A DNA stretch of 64,000 bases, from NCBI GenBank assembly GCA_028023455.1, contig JAQFVV010000012.1:6236499-6300498 (forward strand). Direction: 5' to 3'. The position numbers were made by a program, and so were the translations under genes. This stretch comes from Epiperipatus broadwayi. Taxonomy: Eukaryota; Onychophora; Udeonychophora; Euonychophora; Peripatidae. The notes beneath the pieces are model-generated. The model saw only the letters and a program-made list of their open reading frames with translations. It was not told where the DNA came from and ran no database searches. Below, in pieces: positions 13,601-24,342 of the stretch; the first letter of the stretch is position 1; each line of letters opens with the position of its first letter.

Positions 13601-14844
13601 TAGAATGTCATTAAATGTTAAAGTAAATTTGCATTACTATAAATAATATTACATTAGTAAAAGTATATAAGAACTTAGTTACTGGTAGATTCGAGTTTGA
13701 TTTAATTCAATTATAAATCAGATATCTTAGATATACATCATTGTTTAGGGTGATGATATATGATTTCATTGCTTATTGCAATGTACTTTGGAATAGTGAA
13801 TAGATTTGGTGATGTTTGATGTGATTATTTTGTTTGCTTTCTTTTGTTTTAAATACTATCTGAATAAATTAGATTTTAATAAAGATTGTCATTAGTATTT
13901 TATTTTAATGTAGTGGGCAATCTAAATAATTATGTATTGGAAATATTGTTATTGCCTAATATGACCAATGATTGAGCAAGATAATTTTACACAGGTTATA
14001 ACATAGTTATTAGTTATTGATGCATGTTTTGCTCTGTTACAAATAATATTTAAATCATAAGGGCATTTCTTCATGATTTTTTATTTCCATATAGTGTTGG
14101 TAATAAGTGATTGTCTAAAAATCTATAGGTCAACTTCTTTTATTTTATGACAAATGTTGACTGAACAAATATAGAGAGGTAGTGAGATAGAAGATCCATT
14201 ATTACTGTTACAAAGTAGCTACCCAATGCTAGTTGATGATGATCATGTACAGGTGGCAATTATTACAAAATGCCAAATCAACTTTGGGGCTGTTATAAAG
14301 TGGCACTCTGCATTTATGCTAGATCTATATTATTATGAATAATGTTTCAATTCTGAGACATACTAAAGTTTTTATATTATCACCCCATATTATAATCAAT
14401 ATTCCATTACAAAATGGTGACCAATGATTGGGCTATATTTTATTCAGATTATATTGATTATTTTCCCAGCATCATCATTTTTATCATGTTACTATATATA
14501 TATTAATCTTTTCAAATCAAATGCAATTTTGAAGCAATACGTCCATTATCATGTATGCATCATATCAATATATATTTGACTTGAAAAGAGACTTGAAATG
14601 GTCACAGTTTACATTTATATGAAACATGAATCATCAAACTGTTGTTAAAGCAATTCCTATAAATAAAAGATAGATGAATAAAAAACCAATTACTTGTCTA
14701 TGGACACTTTTAAAATTTCAAGTACAATGCTGCTTTTCACCAGAAGTTAAATTTACCCAGTAAAAAATATTTGGATATCTGATAATGTAATAAATTTCTA
14801 TAAGATTTTTTTTTAATCAAATAACTGCTTATCTATTATAATAA
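10639..14844. other. Gene-free AT-rich stretch
   Basis: Very AT-rich sequence with short (AT)n runs, for example near 12102-12117. The two small minus-strand open frames (10996-11181, 12595-12786) are low-complexity and unconvincing. Loose duplication of a GACCAATGATTG motif occurs near 13962 and 14420 without clear boundaries. Confidence 0.5.
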
Positions 14845-15165
14845 ATGTTTAATAACTGAAATACAGGCTTATTATATACATGTATTAATATATGTAATAT
14901 ATAGGGTACATGAGCACAGACTTTCACACAACCCATCACTCTCTCCTCTATCTCATAACACTGGTACATTTGAACACATATATGTCAAAAAGATAAATAA
15001 TCACCAATATACATCTTTCATACTAAATCAGCAATCATCAGTTGATCCAGATTATCATATCCCCACTTATATGCAATAAGTGCTCAGCTTTGTTCATATA
15101 TCCTATATATTACATATATTGATACAGGTATATAATAAGCCTGTATTTCAGTTATTACATAGTAG
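14845..15165. repeat. Fold-back with about 60-bp terminal inverted arms
   Basis: The sequence around 14848-14907 (AACTGAAATACAGGCTTATTATATAC and on) returns inverted at about 15097-15163 (AATAAGCCTGTATTTCAGTTAT). Between the arms lies a partial copy of repeat family B. The structure looks like a TIR-bounded element, or an insertion of family B inside one. Confidence 0.65.
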
Positions 15166-15565
15166 GATGTCTGTTCATTCCTTATATATGTATTAAATGG
15201 ATTATGTCCTGTACATGAGGGGTCAGATTGACTTTAGGTCAACATGGGTGTGATGAGAATCTCAGCCTTAAGATGGCCTTTGAACATTTTATCATCAGAT
15301 TTTCAATTGGATGGACAATTGAAGAGTTGGAGTGTGGATTACATTGAAGCCTCTCCATTAAAGTATGAAGATTGGCTATCTTAATATATATCTGAACACT
15401 TATTGCATATATGTGTGAAGATGATAATCTGGACCAACTGATGATTGCTGGTTTAGCATGAAATACATCAATTGGTGATTATTTATCTTTTCAACATATT
15501 TGTGTTCAAGTGTATCGGTATTTTGAGATAGAGTAGAGAGGGTGGGTTGTGTGAAAATAAGTGTT
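14905..15565. repeat. Repeat family B, two copies head to head
   Basis: A plus-oriented partial copy (14910-15090: CAGACTTTCACACAACCC, then CAGCAATCATCAGTTG) is followed by a minus-oriented longer copy (about 15215-15565: CTGATGATTGCTGGTTTAGC, then GGTTGTGTGAAA). Related copies lie at 38210-38490 and 51335-51640, so this is a dispersed family. It has no protein coding capacity and no tRNA promoter that I can see. Confidence 0.7.
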
Positions 15566-16847
15566 TAAGTTATTTTTTAAAACAAAAAAAAAACTATTTT
15601 CTTCTCAAACTTTACAAAAATAATAATTAATTCAATAATTAAAAAAATAAAAAACAAAACAAAAAATACACTCTTAAATACATATTGGAAAAATATACAC
15701 AAAAATTCAAGTGTATAAGAAATTATTGTGTATTCATATTAAATTCAAATATAAGAAAAATAACTTATTGGTAAACGTATTAAATAATAATTCTTAATGA
15801 ATAAAAAAATAGAGGACTAAGAAATTAGGTAATTCAAAAATATAATAATGCCTATGTCAGTGTTCATATCATGAGGATAAAAAAATTTTCAATTTATACA
15901 TGGAAAAACTTTCTTTTTTCACTCTCTAGTGTTAAAAATGTGTTCTGTCTGTTTTATATACAATGTCAAATCTATGGTTATTTTTTAAATATGTAGATTG
16001 TTTGCCATTTTGCTTATAAATGTTCAAGCATCTACTACATTCTCATAAATATATAAAATGTATACACTTTTAAAGTTGACTTAATTAGAAATAAACTATT
16101 TAAAATCATTAATAATGGCATTATTGGACCATTTTTATAATAATGTGTTTGTATGTAAGACAACTTTTATTTCTAAGAAAAATCCTTTTTGTAATACAAA
16201 TTTAATATTAAGATTTGTTTTTACACATCTATCCTCAAATGGTTTGTGTCATTATTACACAACTTTAGTTCGAGTTGAAAAAATAGATTTTAGATAGTCT
16301 ATAAAATTTAGTATACTAAAGTGCTTCTGCAATATATGATTAATATTAGATAAATCATTATTAAAAACAATAACTAGTGGTGGATCTTTGAATTAAGTTG
16401 TTTTCTTAGATAGAAGAAAGTCCGTTCTATCAATTTCTAAATATTTTATTACTGCCTATCCACCAGTGATTTAGGATACTTCATATTTATAAATTTATTA
16501 TATAAAACTTTATTAGTTTGATGAAGAAATTTTTCATTACTGCAAGTTTTTTAAATATTTAAAAATTGACTATAGGAATAATGGCTTTTAAATATTTACA
16601 GTGGTTGCTATGAAAATGCAGATAGCTATGGCTGTCACTTGGCTTGTTATACATATTAGTTCTAAGAATTTTATTATTATAAATAATTGCAACATCAATA
16701 ACATGGGCTAGTATTTTTTTAAAAATGATTATAAATTATATATTTTTATTAGAATAGTATTTATATTTTTGTTATTTAGTCATTTAATAAAGATGTCATG
16801 TCTATATGTAAATCAGGTATGAGATTTAGGCCTAGCATTTCTAAATA
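15566..16847. other. Gene-free AT-rich stretch
   Basis: No motif of interest. A 60-codon open frame at 16115-16297 has no recognisable feature and is not called. Confidence 0.5.
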
Positions 16848-16948
16848 TAAAGAACTTCACATGGACCATAAAAAATGTTGGTATAATTGGGTGCCATTTT
16901 GTATCCATAGTCGCACCAACATTTTTATGGCCTAAATAGAAGTTCCAC
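16848..16948. repeat. Small imperfect inverted repeat
   Basis: About 32-base arms: GAACTTCACATGGACC..AAATGTTGGT around 16851-16882 and ACCAACATTTTTATGG..AGAAGTTCC around 16916-16947. The spacer is about 33 bases. It resembles a short fold-back element. No target duplication is evident. Confidence 0.55.
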
Positions 16949-17447
16949 CACTATTTTCTTATTTTTAATAATGTCATATCTAATATTAAGCATAAACTGT
17001 AAAAACAATTCAACATATTAAATTCTACAGAATATCTAAAATCTATTTTGCATAACTCACCTAAAATAGTGTATCAAACACATAATACATTTAACAATAG
17101 GCTAGTAAAAAAACCTTAATACTAATTTTGTAGCAGAAAATGGATGTTTTCAGTGAGGAGATAAAAAAAAAGTCTTACATGCAATATATTATTGCTGCAA
17201 AAATGGACCAAAATAATACCATTAATGATTTTAAATGATATATCTCCAAATATTTAAACTGCAAAAATTTAAACTTAATATATTTAATAGAATGTAGCAG
17301 ATATTTGAACAATTATATAAGTGAACCAGAAAAGAATCTACATATTAAAATAACTACATAAAAATGAAGATAGACCAGTTTTTAAAGACTTCAATTTACT
17401 TGATTACTCATCGATTTAAAAATGATCATATTACAAAACGACTTTAT

Positions 17448-17452
17448 CTTCA
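17448..17452. repeat. Target-site duplication, left (CTTCA)
   Basis: The five bases CTTCA immediately left of the LTR recur exactly right of the other LTR at 22792-22796. Five-bp duplications are typical of Ty3/gypsy integrase. Confidence 0.9.
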
Positions 17453-18110
17453 TGCAATATCCAGTACTAGTCGGATATGTATATGGTCGAGGTTTGAGTG
17501 AGATTTATCGCACTCAACAGCGACAAGTAATTATATAATTAAACACACGAACATGGTAGTGGAGTTAATAGGTTTATATATATATATATAAATACAAGGA
17601 TTAATATATAATACAATTATTACAAAGGTAAACTGACTAACACATTATTATACAACTCTAGTCTTAAAGGCCCGCAGGCTTACAATAAACAATATTAAAG
17701 TCTATACGACCTGTAATGGTCCCTAGGTCTACCTTAGTACGTTCAGAGGTAGACCTCTCCACGAGATGAGCTGAAAGTGAAGTAGTGTCTGTGCACTCAG
17801 GAAAACGCATCCATCCCTCAACTTCACCTAGCAAGTCTGACCTTGTTTGTTTCCGCCGTACCGGATGTAACACTCTCTATTTCCATTGGTCATCCCATGA
17901 CACAAGGTACAAAGTGGTCAGTCTGGTTATCTCTGACCAACCTTAATCATTTCTGTGATGCTTTTAGCATACACGCACATACTTGAATATTTGTCATAGT
18001 TACATTATTATTGCGTGTATCTGTTAATAAGCATACACACACATGCTTGTATTCATTTATAATAGTTACATTATTATTGTGTGTATACGTGAATACACAC
18101 ACACATAGCA
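17453..18110 (-). repeat. 3' LTR of the gypsy element (left on plus strand)
   Basis: 658 bp, TG...CA, paired with 22134-22791. I count 21 mismatches between the two LTRs (about 97% identity), mostly transitions, and no gaps. A 69-codon open frame inside (17664-17873) is present in the other LTR only because the LTRs are copies of each other, so it is not evidence of a gene. Confidence 0.97.
17970..18098 (-). promoter_or_regulatory. Tandem ~65-bp duplication in LTR U3
   Basis: Two units, about 17970-18033 and 18035-18098, share ATAGTTACATTATTATTG followed by GTGTAT and a CATACACACACAT/CACGCACAT border. Given minus-strand orientation this lies at the start of U3, where LTR promoters and enhancer repeats usually lie. 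The same pair is in the other LTR (about 22651-22779). Regulatory function is inferred from position only. Confidence 0.6.
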
Positions 18111-18124
18111 CACCTCCCCCAAGT
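18111..18124 (-). promoter_or_regulatory. Polypurine tract of the gypsy element
   Basis: On the minus strand the bases next to the 3' LTR read ACTTGGGGGAGGTG, purine-rich and directly abutting the LTR. This is the expected primer for plus-strand DNA synthesis. Confidence 0.85.
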
Positions 18125-18140
18125 TCAGCGACGTACTTTT

Positions 18141-19324
18141 CTAAAAAAAGATTTTTTTTAATTTCTTCTTCTCTGAACTTAACACATAATCGTGCAGGCG
18201 GAGGGGAATTTTTGTTCTCCTCTTTGTGCGTGGGGGTGATTTAGTTTCACCATCTGTGACTATTTCATTTTCTTCACTATTTTGATTTTCTTCGTCAGCA
18301 GTAATGATTTCTGTTTCACTTTTAGTTTCATAGTGAGTATCATTTTCTTTGTCATCATTACTTTTAAACAATTGCAGAGTGCATTCTGTTATTGCACTCT
18401 TGCGCAATTGGTTAATGTGCTTACGTAATATTTTGCCGTCTGCCATACGGACAGCAAACACTTGTTTACTTAAATGGCGTACAACGTATGCTTGAGTCCA
18501 TGATTTATTTAAATTATTTTTCACCCAGACTCGTTCATCAGGTGAAAATTTGTTGTTTACTGTAATCGGCATTTGATGCTCTTTTGATAGCATTATTGCT
18601 AAGAGTTTTGTGCGTAACTTCCGGCCTAAATATTTTTCTGCAGGTGATCTGCCCATTTTAGCTGTGGGTGTGGAATGCTGATATAGCAACGCCATGAAAA
18701 CTGCCTCTTGGAGTCTTCCTTTTCCCAATTTATTCATGGATGACTTTAAGCTTTGTACCACTCTCTTGGCCAGTCCATTTGATTGGGGGTGGTAGGGGGT
18801 GTAAGGATGTGTTTAATCCCCCATTCCTGCATAAATTCGGCAAATTTTTCAGACGTGAAACCGGTTCCATTATCAGATATGAGTGTTTCCGGTAGCCCAT
18901 GGTATGAAAAAATTTCCATGATCTTGTCCAGCGTCTCATCCGAATTTGTGTTTTTCACTGTTTTATATTCTGACCATCCTGAGTAGGCATCGACCACTAC
19001 CAGAAATAATTGTCCATGGATTGGACCGCAGTGGTCAATGTGAATTCTCTGCCAAGGTTTCTCTGCTTCTTTCCATGCTTCATATTTCGCTGGGGGTGCT
19101 TTTGCACATGACTGACAGCTAGAACATTTTTTTATAAATGTTTCTATATCAGTGCTGATTCTCTGCCACCATACATAACTACAGGCTAACGCTTTTGCCC
19201 TGACAATGCCTGGATGACCTTCATGTAATAAATTTAGCATGTGCGATCTGCCTATTTTTGGTATTAGGACCTGATCGCCTTTAAGGATGCAACCTTTACA
19301 TATTGATAGTTTTTCGCGAGCTTT
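18141..19324 (-). pseudogene. Integrase region of gypsy pol
   Basis: Integrase inserts the retrotransposon cDNA into host DNA. The zinc-binding HHCC domain is visible (HEGHPG, then CSSCQSC). In the core the first Asp is in HIDHCGP and the second in SDNGTGF. A one-base loss in a C-rich run near 18780-18790 shifts the frame. In the shifted frame the third block reads NGLAKRVVQ, where the family has a catalytic Glu (NGxxER). The codon is AAG instead of GAG, so the D,D-35-E triad is incomplete. The C-terminal part (18141-18761) carries a CHROMO/GPY-like region (DERVWVKN, then HINQLR) and a charged tail ending next to the polypurine tract. The region follows RNase H in frame after a TGA at 19325-19327. 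Confidence 0.93.
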
Positions 19325-19870
19325 TCATAGCTCTATGTGCAAAAACGGAGGACATTGTGCTGGCCAGCCTCTTCTAATTTTCTCCATCAGCCATTTGTAG
19401 CCAGCGTCTTCATTGGTCCATGCTGCTACTTTTCGGCTATTAAGAGTCTGGCTTTGAAGCACATCAATGTAATTGATTTCTATTTCGCTTGTAGTGTTCT
19501 CTGAGTTGTCAGGCATTCGGGATAACGCATCGGCATGACCAATAGTCTTTCCCTTTTTGTATTCCAGACTGTAATCATACCCAGAGAGTATGTTAATCCA
19601 TCTCAACATGCACGGGCTTAGGTGTTCCAGAATTTGTTTGATGCCTAAAATTCCCAGAAGTGGTTTGTGGTCTGTCATGATTTTGAAATAACGACCGTAT
19701 AAATACTGGTGGAATTTACGAATTCCAAATACTATGGCTAGCGCTTCTTTGTCCAGCTGACTATAATTTTTTTCAGCTTTGGACAAAGTGTGTGCCACGT
19801 ATGCTATAGGACATTCCCCAGATTGAGCTGGGTGACATATTACTGCACCCACTCCATATTTCTGATGCAT
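19325..19870 (-). pseudogene. RNase H region of gypsy pol
   Basis: RNase H removes the RNA strand during reverse transcription. The frame contains YVAHTLSKAEKNYSQLDKEA and FKIMTDHKPL, matching the Ty3/gypsy RNase H core (SRxLxxAExNYxxxEKEALA and VxTDHKPL). Further on is ADALSRMP, the conserved end of the tether region. The frame is joined to the RT upstream through a one-base A insertion near 19863-19866, inside the TDASE..GVGAV block. It ends at TGA 19325-19327, which interrupts the link to integrase. Confidence 0.93.
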
Positions 19871-20714
19871 CAGTCGTTAGTGTTATCTCAAGATCGCTAT
19901 TATAGTGTACCAGTAATTTGTTTGATACGAGTAAAGCTTTAGTATTTTGAAAAGCCCTTTCTTGTGTTGCTTCCCCCTTCCATTTCTGATTCTTTTTCAG
20001 TAGCTCGTATAATGGTTTGGCTATGTGAGCTTTGCCCTCTAGGAAGTTCTCAAAATAGTTTACCAAACCCAAAAAAGCCTGCAATTGTTTTACGTTACTA
20101 GGCCTTCTAGCTTCTGACACTGCTTTGACCTTTTCGGGAGATGGCCTTGTCCCAGAGCTAGAGACTATGTGCCCTAAAAACTTTAATTCAGTAGCCTTCC
20201 ATATGCATTTTTGCGTATTTAATTTCGCTCCAAACTCTTCTAGCCTTTGACAGACAATAGTTAGACGACTATGCAATTCATTTTCTGATCTTGCCATAAT
20301 TAATATATCGTCAAAATAAGGGATAACACCCTGGCATCCAGTAAGCAGAGTTTCAATTTTTGCTTGGAATATACTGAGAGCAGACGCTATGCCAAATGGG
20401 AGGCATTTGCATTTAAATAGACCCACATGAGTAGTCAGTGTTAGAATTTCAGCAGCCTTATTTGTTACTGGAATTTGATGGAAGGCCACATCTAAATCTA
20501 ATTTAGCAAAATATTTTGATTTTTGCAGTGATGCTAGTATTTCTCTGGAGTTTGGGACGGGGTAGGCATGTTTATTTAAAGATTTGTTGACAGTTATGCG
20601 ATAATCGCCACACAAGCATATCTGTCCGTTAGGTTTGGTGATCACGACCAGCGGAGTCGCCCACTCTGTCTCCTCTGTCAGTTCTAGAACGCCGTTCTTC
20701 ACTAGCTCATTTAT
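19865..20714 (-). pseudogene. Reverse transcriptase region of gypsy pol
   Basis: RT copies the element RNA into DNA. Visible blocks in order are VVITKPNG, CGDYRITVNK, KLDLDVAFHQI (first Asp, though the family usually has LDLxxAYxQ), CLPFGIASALSIFQ and IPYFDDILI, the catalytic Y-x-DD box with F at the variable position. Then come KFLGHIVSSSG and FLGLVNYFENF. The protein frame is intact for about 280 codons, which makes this the best preserved part. It is separated from the protease by TAA at 20715-20717 and from RNase H by a one-base insertion near 19865. Confidence 0.95.
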
Positions 20715-21275
20715 TTATTTCGCTACTTTTTCTTTTTGTGCGAATGGGACCTTTCGAGGTCTGCAAATTATTGGCATGGCCTCTGGTGACATTTCCAGTG
20801 ACACAGGTTTAGTTTTAATCATTCCTGGTTTGCCATTAAAAAGTTTAGGGAAACGATCTTTTATGTCTTTTTCACTGTCAATTTTTTTGACCAATGAGAT
20901 TTCAATTCCGAGTTCTGTAAACCAGTCATGACCAATGGGAGGGTTTATGGGGGCATGTACAATATATAGCAGCAAGTTTGAAATGTTGCCTTTATTACTA
21001 GTAATTTGAGCTTGGACTACACACTTAATTTTTATTTCTTTACCATTTACATCCAATGCTCTAAGCTTAGTATTGCTAAGCCTAGGGGGCTCTCTTATTT
21101 CCGCCCTGATCGAATTCCAGTCGGCTACGGATATTAAAGAAATGCCGCTACCGCTGTCTATTTCCATTGACAGGGGTTTTCCGTAAACTTTCACAGTAGT
21201 CATAAATTTCTGTGCTTGATTTATAACGTTAATGTATTTTATTTCCGTTAACTTGGTCAACTGTTCTATTTTCAC
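20715..21275 (-). pseudogene. Protease region of gypsy pol
   Basis: Aspartic protease of the retrotransposon polyprotein. The active-site triplet is present as MEIDSGSGISLIS (DSG, the common variant of DTG). The second conserved block is near PPIGHDWFTELGI. The frame opens just after a TGA near 21284-21286, inside the end of gag, and lies in the +1 frame relative to gag. It ends in TAA 20715-20717, after which the RT frame resumes without shift. The first codon shown (GTG) is not a true start; translation would need frameshifting from gag. Confidence 0.9.
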
Positions 21276-22005
21276 ACATTCTCACCATGTGACCTATTTT
21301 TTTACACAGTCTACATCGATCGTGTTTGAAATAGCAATCTTTAGATATATGATCTAGTTTTCCGCAACAATAGCACTTTGTTCGACTTTTATTTGTTTAT
21401 TTAATAATTTTGTTATCGGAAGACCCTTTGTTGAGTTTTTCAACACCAAATATTCCTGTTTGATCGCCTTCAACGCCTTTTTTCACAGCAAATTCTTTTG
21501 CTTGCTCTACTACTATTTCGTGAGCGATACTGCATTTGATAGCTTCATGATAATTTATGTCTTCATCAGCCAGTAACTGCTGCCTCAAACTATCGTTATT
21601 CATTCCACATAGGAATTGTTCCAGTAGTGCTTCTTCTAAATATGAATCATAGCAGCAGCTTTTTGTGAGTTCGCGTAGGGCTGAGTCGTAATCCTGCGTA
21701 TTTTCGTTTCTGCCTTGATGGCGATTTCAAAAATGAAGTCTGGCGATGTGCCTAGATGGGTGAGGATTAAAATAATTTGACAAACGATGTTTTAACTCAT
21801 CGTAGGTTAATTTTTCAGGAGTGTTGGGTTCTGCTAATCTGTTAGCTATTTGTATGACCCCTTTTCCTGCAAAACATGATAATGTCGCTGTTTTATACGC
21901 ATCTTCCTCTACTCTGTTAATAAAACAGTAATTTTCAATCTGTTGAACATACAGGGGCCACTCATTTGCCTCTCTGACGTCAAACTTGGATATTGTCGAT
22001 TGCAT
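21229..22005 (-). pseudogene. gag of gypsy element, two internal stops
   Basis: Capsid/nucleocapsid precursor. From ATG at 22003-22005 the frame covers 258 codons to TAA 21229-21231, interrupted by TGA 21727-21729 and TAA 21397-21399; no shift is needed across either. The N-terminal part has the gypsy capsid-like pattern (WPLYVQQIENYC, then FAGKGVIQIANRL). Near the C terminus are two adjacent CX2CX4HX4C zinc knuckles (CYCCGKLDHISKDC and CRLCKKIGHMVRMC) that bind element RNA. The gag end overlaps the pol frame by about 50 bases. Confidence 0.92.
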
Positions 22006-22115
22006 TTTAAGCAATTTATATAACTAACTCGTTTAATACCGTAGATTCGTTCGCTACTTCAATAATTCTGCCTGACTTATTTGGTTGTCAGCAGACTGCT
22101 AGGTTTCAAATTGAA

Positions 22116-22132
22116 CTGTTACGACTGTGCCA
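22116..22132 (-). other. Primer-binding site of gypsy element
   Basis: On the minus strand, one base after the 5' LTR, the sequence reads TGGCACAGTCGTAACAG. TGG matches the complement of tRNA CCA ends, the standard minus-strand primer site. The tRNA species cannot be named without a tRNA set from the host. Confidence 0.8.
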
Positions 22133-22133
22133 G

Positions 22134-22791
22134 TGCAATATCCAGTACTAGTCGGATATGTATAGGGTCGAGGTTCGAGTGAGATTTATCGCACTCAACA
22201 GTGATAAGTAATTATATAATTAAACACACGAACACGGTAGTGGAGTTAATAGGTTTATATACATAAATACATATACAAGGATTAATATATAATACAATTA
22301 TTACAAAGGTAAACTGACTAACACATTATTATACAACTCTAGTCTTAAAGGCCCACAGGCTTACAATAAACAATATTAAAGTCTATACAACCTGTAATGG
22401 TCCCTAGGTCTACCTTAGTACGTTCGGAGGTAGACCTCTCCACGAGACGAGCTGAAAGTGAAGTAGTGTCTGTGCACTCAGGAAAATGCATCCATCCCTC
22501 AACTTCACCTAGCAAGTCTGACCTTGTTTGTTCCTGCCGTACCGGATGTAACACTCTCTATTTCCATTGGTCATCCCATGACACGAGGTACAAAGTGGTC
22601 AGTCTGGTTATCTCTGACCAACCTTAATCGTTTCTGTGATGCTTTTAGCATACACGCACATACTTGAATATTTGTCATAGTTACATTATTATTGCGTGTA
22701 TCTGTTAATAAGCATACACACACATACTTGTATTCATTTATAATAGTTACATTATTATTGCGTGTATATGTGAATACACACACACATAGCA
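22134..22791 (-). repeat. 5' LTR of the gypsy element (right on plus strand)
   Basis: 658 bp, same length as 17453-18110, with 21 differences by my count. Transcription would start inside it and run toward lower coordinates. It carries the same U3 tandem duplication. Confidence 0.97.
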
Positions 22792-22796
22792 CTTCA
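22792..22796. repeat. Target-site duplication, right (CTTCA)
   Basis: Exact match to 17448-17452. Confidence 0.9.
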
Positions 22797-23389
22797 TAAC
22801 AGAGAGAAAACAGAAAGAAAGAAATAACAACTCACTATTATATCCTGGAATTATCTATTTTCCTTATACCATATTTTTCATTCTTTAATTATTTTTATTT
22901 AATATGTTAATCAGTGAAGTATTTTTCTTGTATGTGAGATTCAATATGCATATATAATAATTTTTATATATAAATTTTTTTGTTTAAAAAAATACACAGG
23001 AATATATATATAGTGTATATATGTTTTGTTTTGTTTTTGTAATTAATGAATTAATTGTTATTTTTGTAAAGTTTGATAATAAAAAAATCGTTTTTTTTAA
23101 AACATAAGTTAGATATTTATCACAATAGATAAGCAGTTGATTGATAATATAAAAAAAATTTATCCTATAGAAATTTATTATATTATCAGATAGATGAACG
23201 ATTTTTAATGTATTTTCTGATGAAAACCAGTTCTTTAGTTGAGAGATTAAAAGTTGCTGTAGAGAAATAATTGTTTTGTATTTTTATTTATATATATTTT
23301 TAAAATACTTTATATATTTCTTATACATATGAAAATTGTTTTTATAAGCAAAATATATGTATTAAATACTATCTAACGCTATATTAGTA

Positions 23390-23605
23390 ATAATAAATAA
23401 AATAAAAATTTATATAACACTACAATACTAACCAAAAAAACTAAACTTTACTAAAATTCTTGCACAACAGATGGTTTCGTTCATTTGTTAATACATGAGA
23501 CCTTGGTTGTGGAAGAATTTTAGTAAAGTTTACTTTTTTTTGGGGGGGAGAGGGGGCTAATATTGTAATATATTATATGAATTTTTATTTTATATATACA
23601 CAATG
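23390..23605. mobile_element. Fold-back element (MITE-like)
   Basis: Arms of about 75-95 bases (around 23392-23472 and 23508-23604) are reverse complements. The inner parts, AACTTTACTAAAATTCTT and AAGAATTTTAGTAAAGTT, are nearly exact; the outer AT-rich parts are looser. The right arm is interrupted by a T/G-rich run (GGGGGGGAGAGGGGG near 23540). No coding capacity. Confidence 0.65.
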
Positions 23606-24094
23606 AAATATACTTTTCCAACATTATATGTAATTTCCAGTTTTCATTAATTAAACAAATGTTAATAAACATCTAAGCACCCTTGTACTTACTAGATTAT
23701 TATGCTGATATAAAATGATTATGTATATTAACAACCCCAGATTTAGATAGGAATTAGCAAGTTTCTAAACAAGAGTAAATAATACACTCATTTATATATG
23801 AATTAATTCTAATTTTTATGGGAGAGTACCCATGTAAGTGGATACTTTTAAATCAAATATTTATAATATAATTAAGTAGAACATTTTTTCCTGACTTTAT
23901 AATTAATTTTTATTCTTGACTTATTGGCCAAATGTCATTAATGAACAGTTTAGCAACCCTATACTTAATAATATTGCTATCCCAGTGAAAAATAAACATT
24001 TAAATCATATATATATATTAATAGTTTTCAACAGATGTTATTGATGAAATATTTTAATATGTGAAAATATCTCTTACATTTTCATATTAGAAAA

Positions 24095-24300
24095 ATCACC
24101 TTTAGATGTTAATAGATAGTAATCAATGAAAATAGTAAAGTGTAAACATTTTTTGCATTCAAAAGAGGATCTCTTCTAAATGCAATCTCTTGGTGTTATA
24201 TAGAGACTAAAGTACTATACAGTGGTGTCCTTTTAAATGCAAAAAGCATTTACAGTTTACTATTTTCATCGATTACTGTTTGTTAACATCTGGTGGTTAG
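24095..24300. mobile_element. Fold-back element with ~78-bp arms
   Basis: CTTTAGATGTTAATAGATAG and following bases (about 24098-24175) are the reverse complement of about 24220-24297 (ending TGTTAACATCTGGTGG), covering an AGTAATCAATGAAAATAGTA / TACTATTTTCATCGATTACT block. Without a protein, this is a non-autonomous hairpin element. Confidence 0.7.
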
Positions 24301-24342
24301 TTTTTTTTTATATGAAATTATAACAGATATTTTCGTATATTA

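Larger units (their letters stand above)
17453..22791 (-). mobile_element. Ty3/gypsy LTR retrotransposon, complete but disabled
   Basis: A 5,339-bp element on the minus strand with 658-bp LTRs beginning TG and ending CA, primer-binding site, gag, protease, RT, RNase H, integrase and polypurine tract in the standard Ty3/gypsy order (PR-RT-RH-IN). No envelope frame follows the integrase. Integrase and RT resemble the invertebrate K02A2.6-like/Mag-type group by motif, which is an inference. The element is bounded by an exact 5-bp duplication, CTTCA. Gag and pol carry at least four in-frame stops and two frameshifts, and the third catalytic acidic residue of integrase is replaced, so this copy cannot be autonomous. 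The LTRs differ at 21 of 658 positions by my count, without length change. Insertion is therefore moderately recent compared with the rest of the window. Confidence 0.97.

Noticed and set aside
17664-17873. 69-codon frame present in both LTRs
   Set aside because: The conservation is explained by the LTRs being duplicates of one another. The differences include amino-acid changes, and nothing shows selection.
18783-20931. Plus-strand frames within the gypsy element (18783-18986, 20635-20931)
   Set aside because: They are shadows of the minus-strand integrase and protease/RT coding regions.
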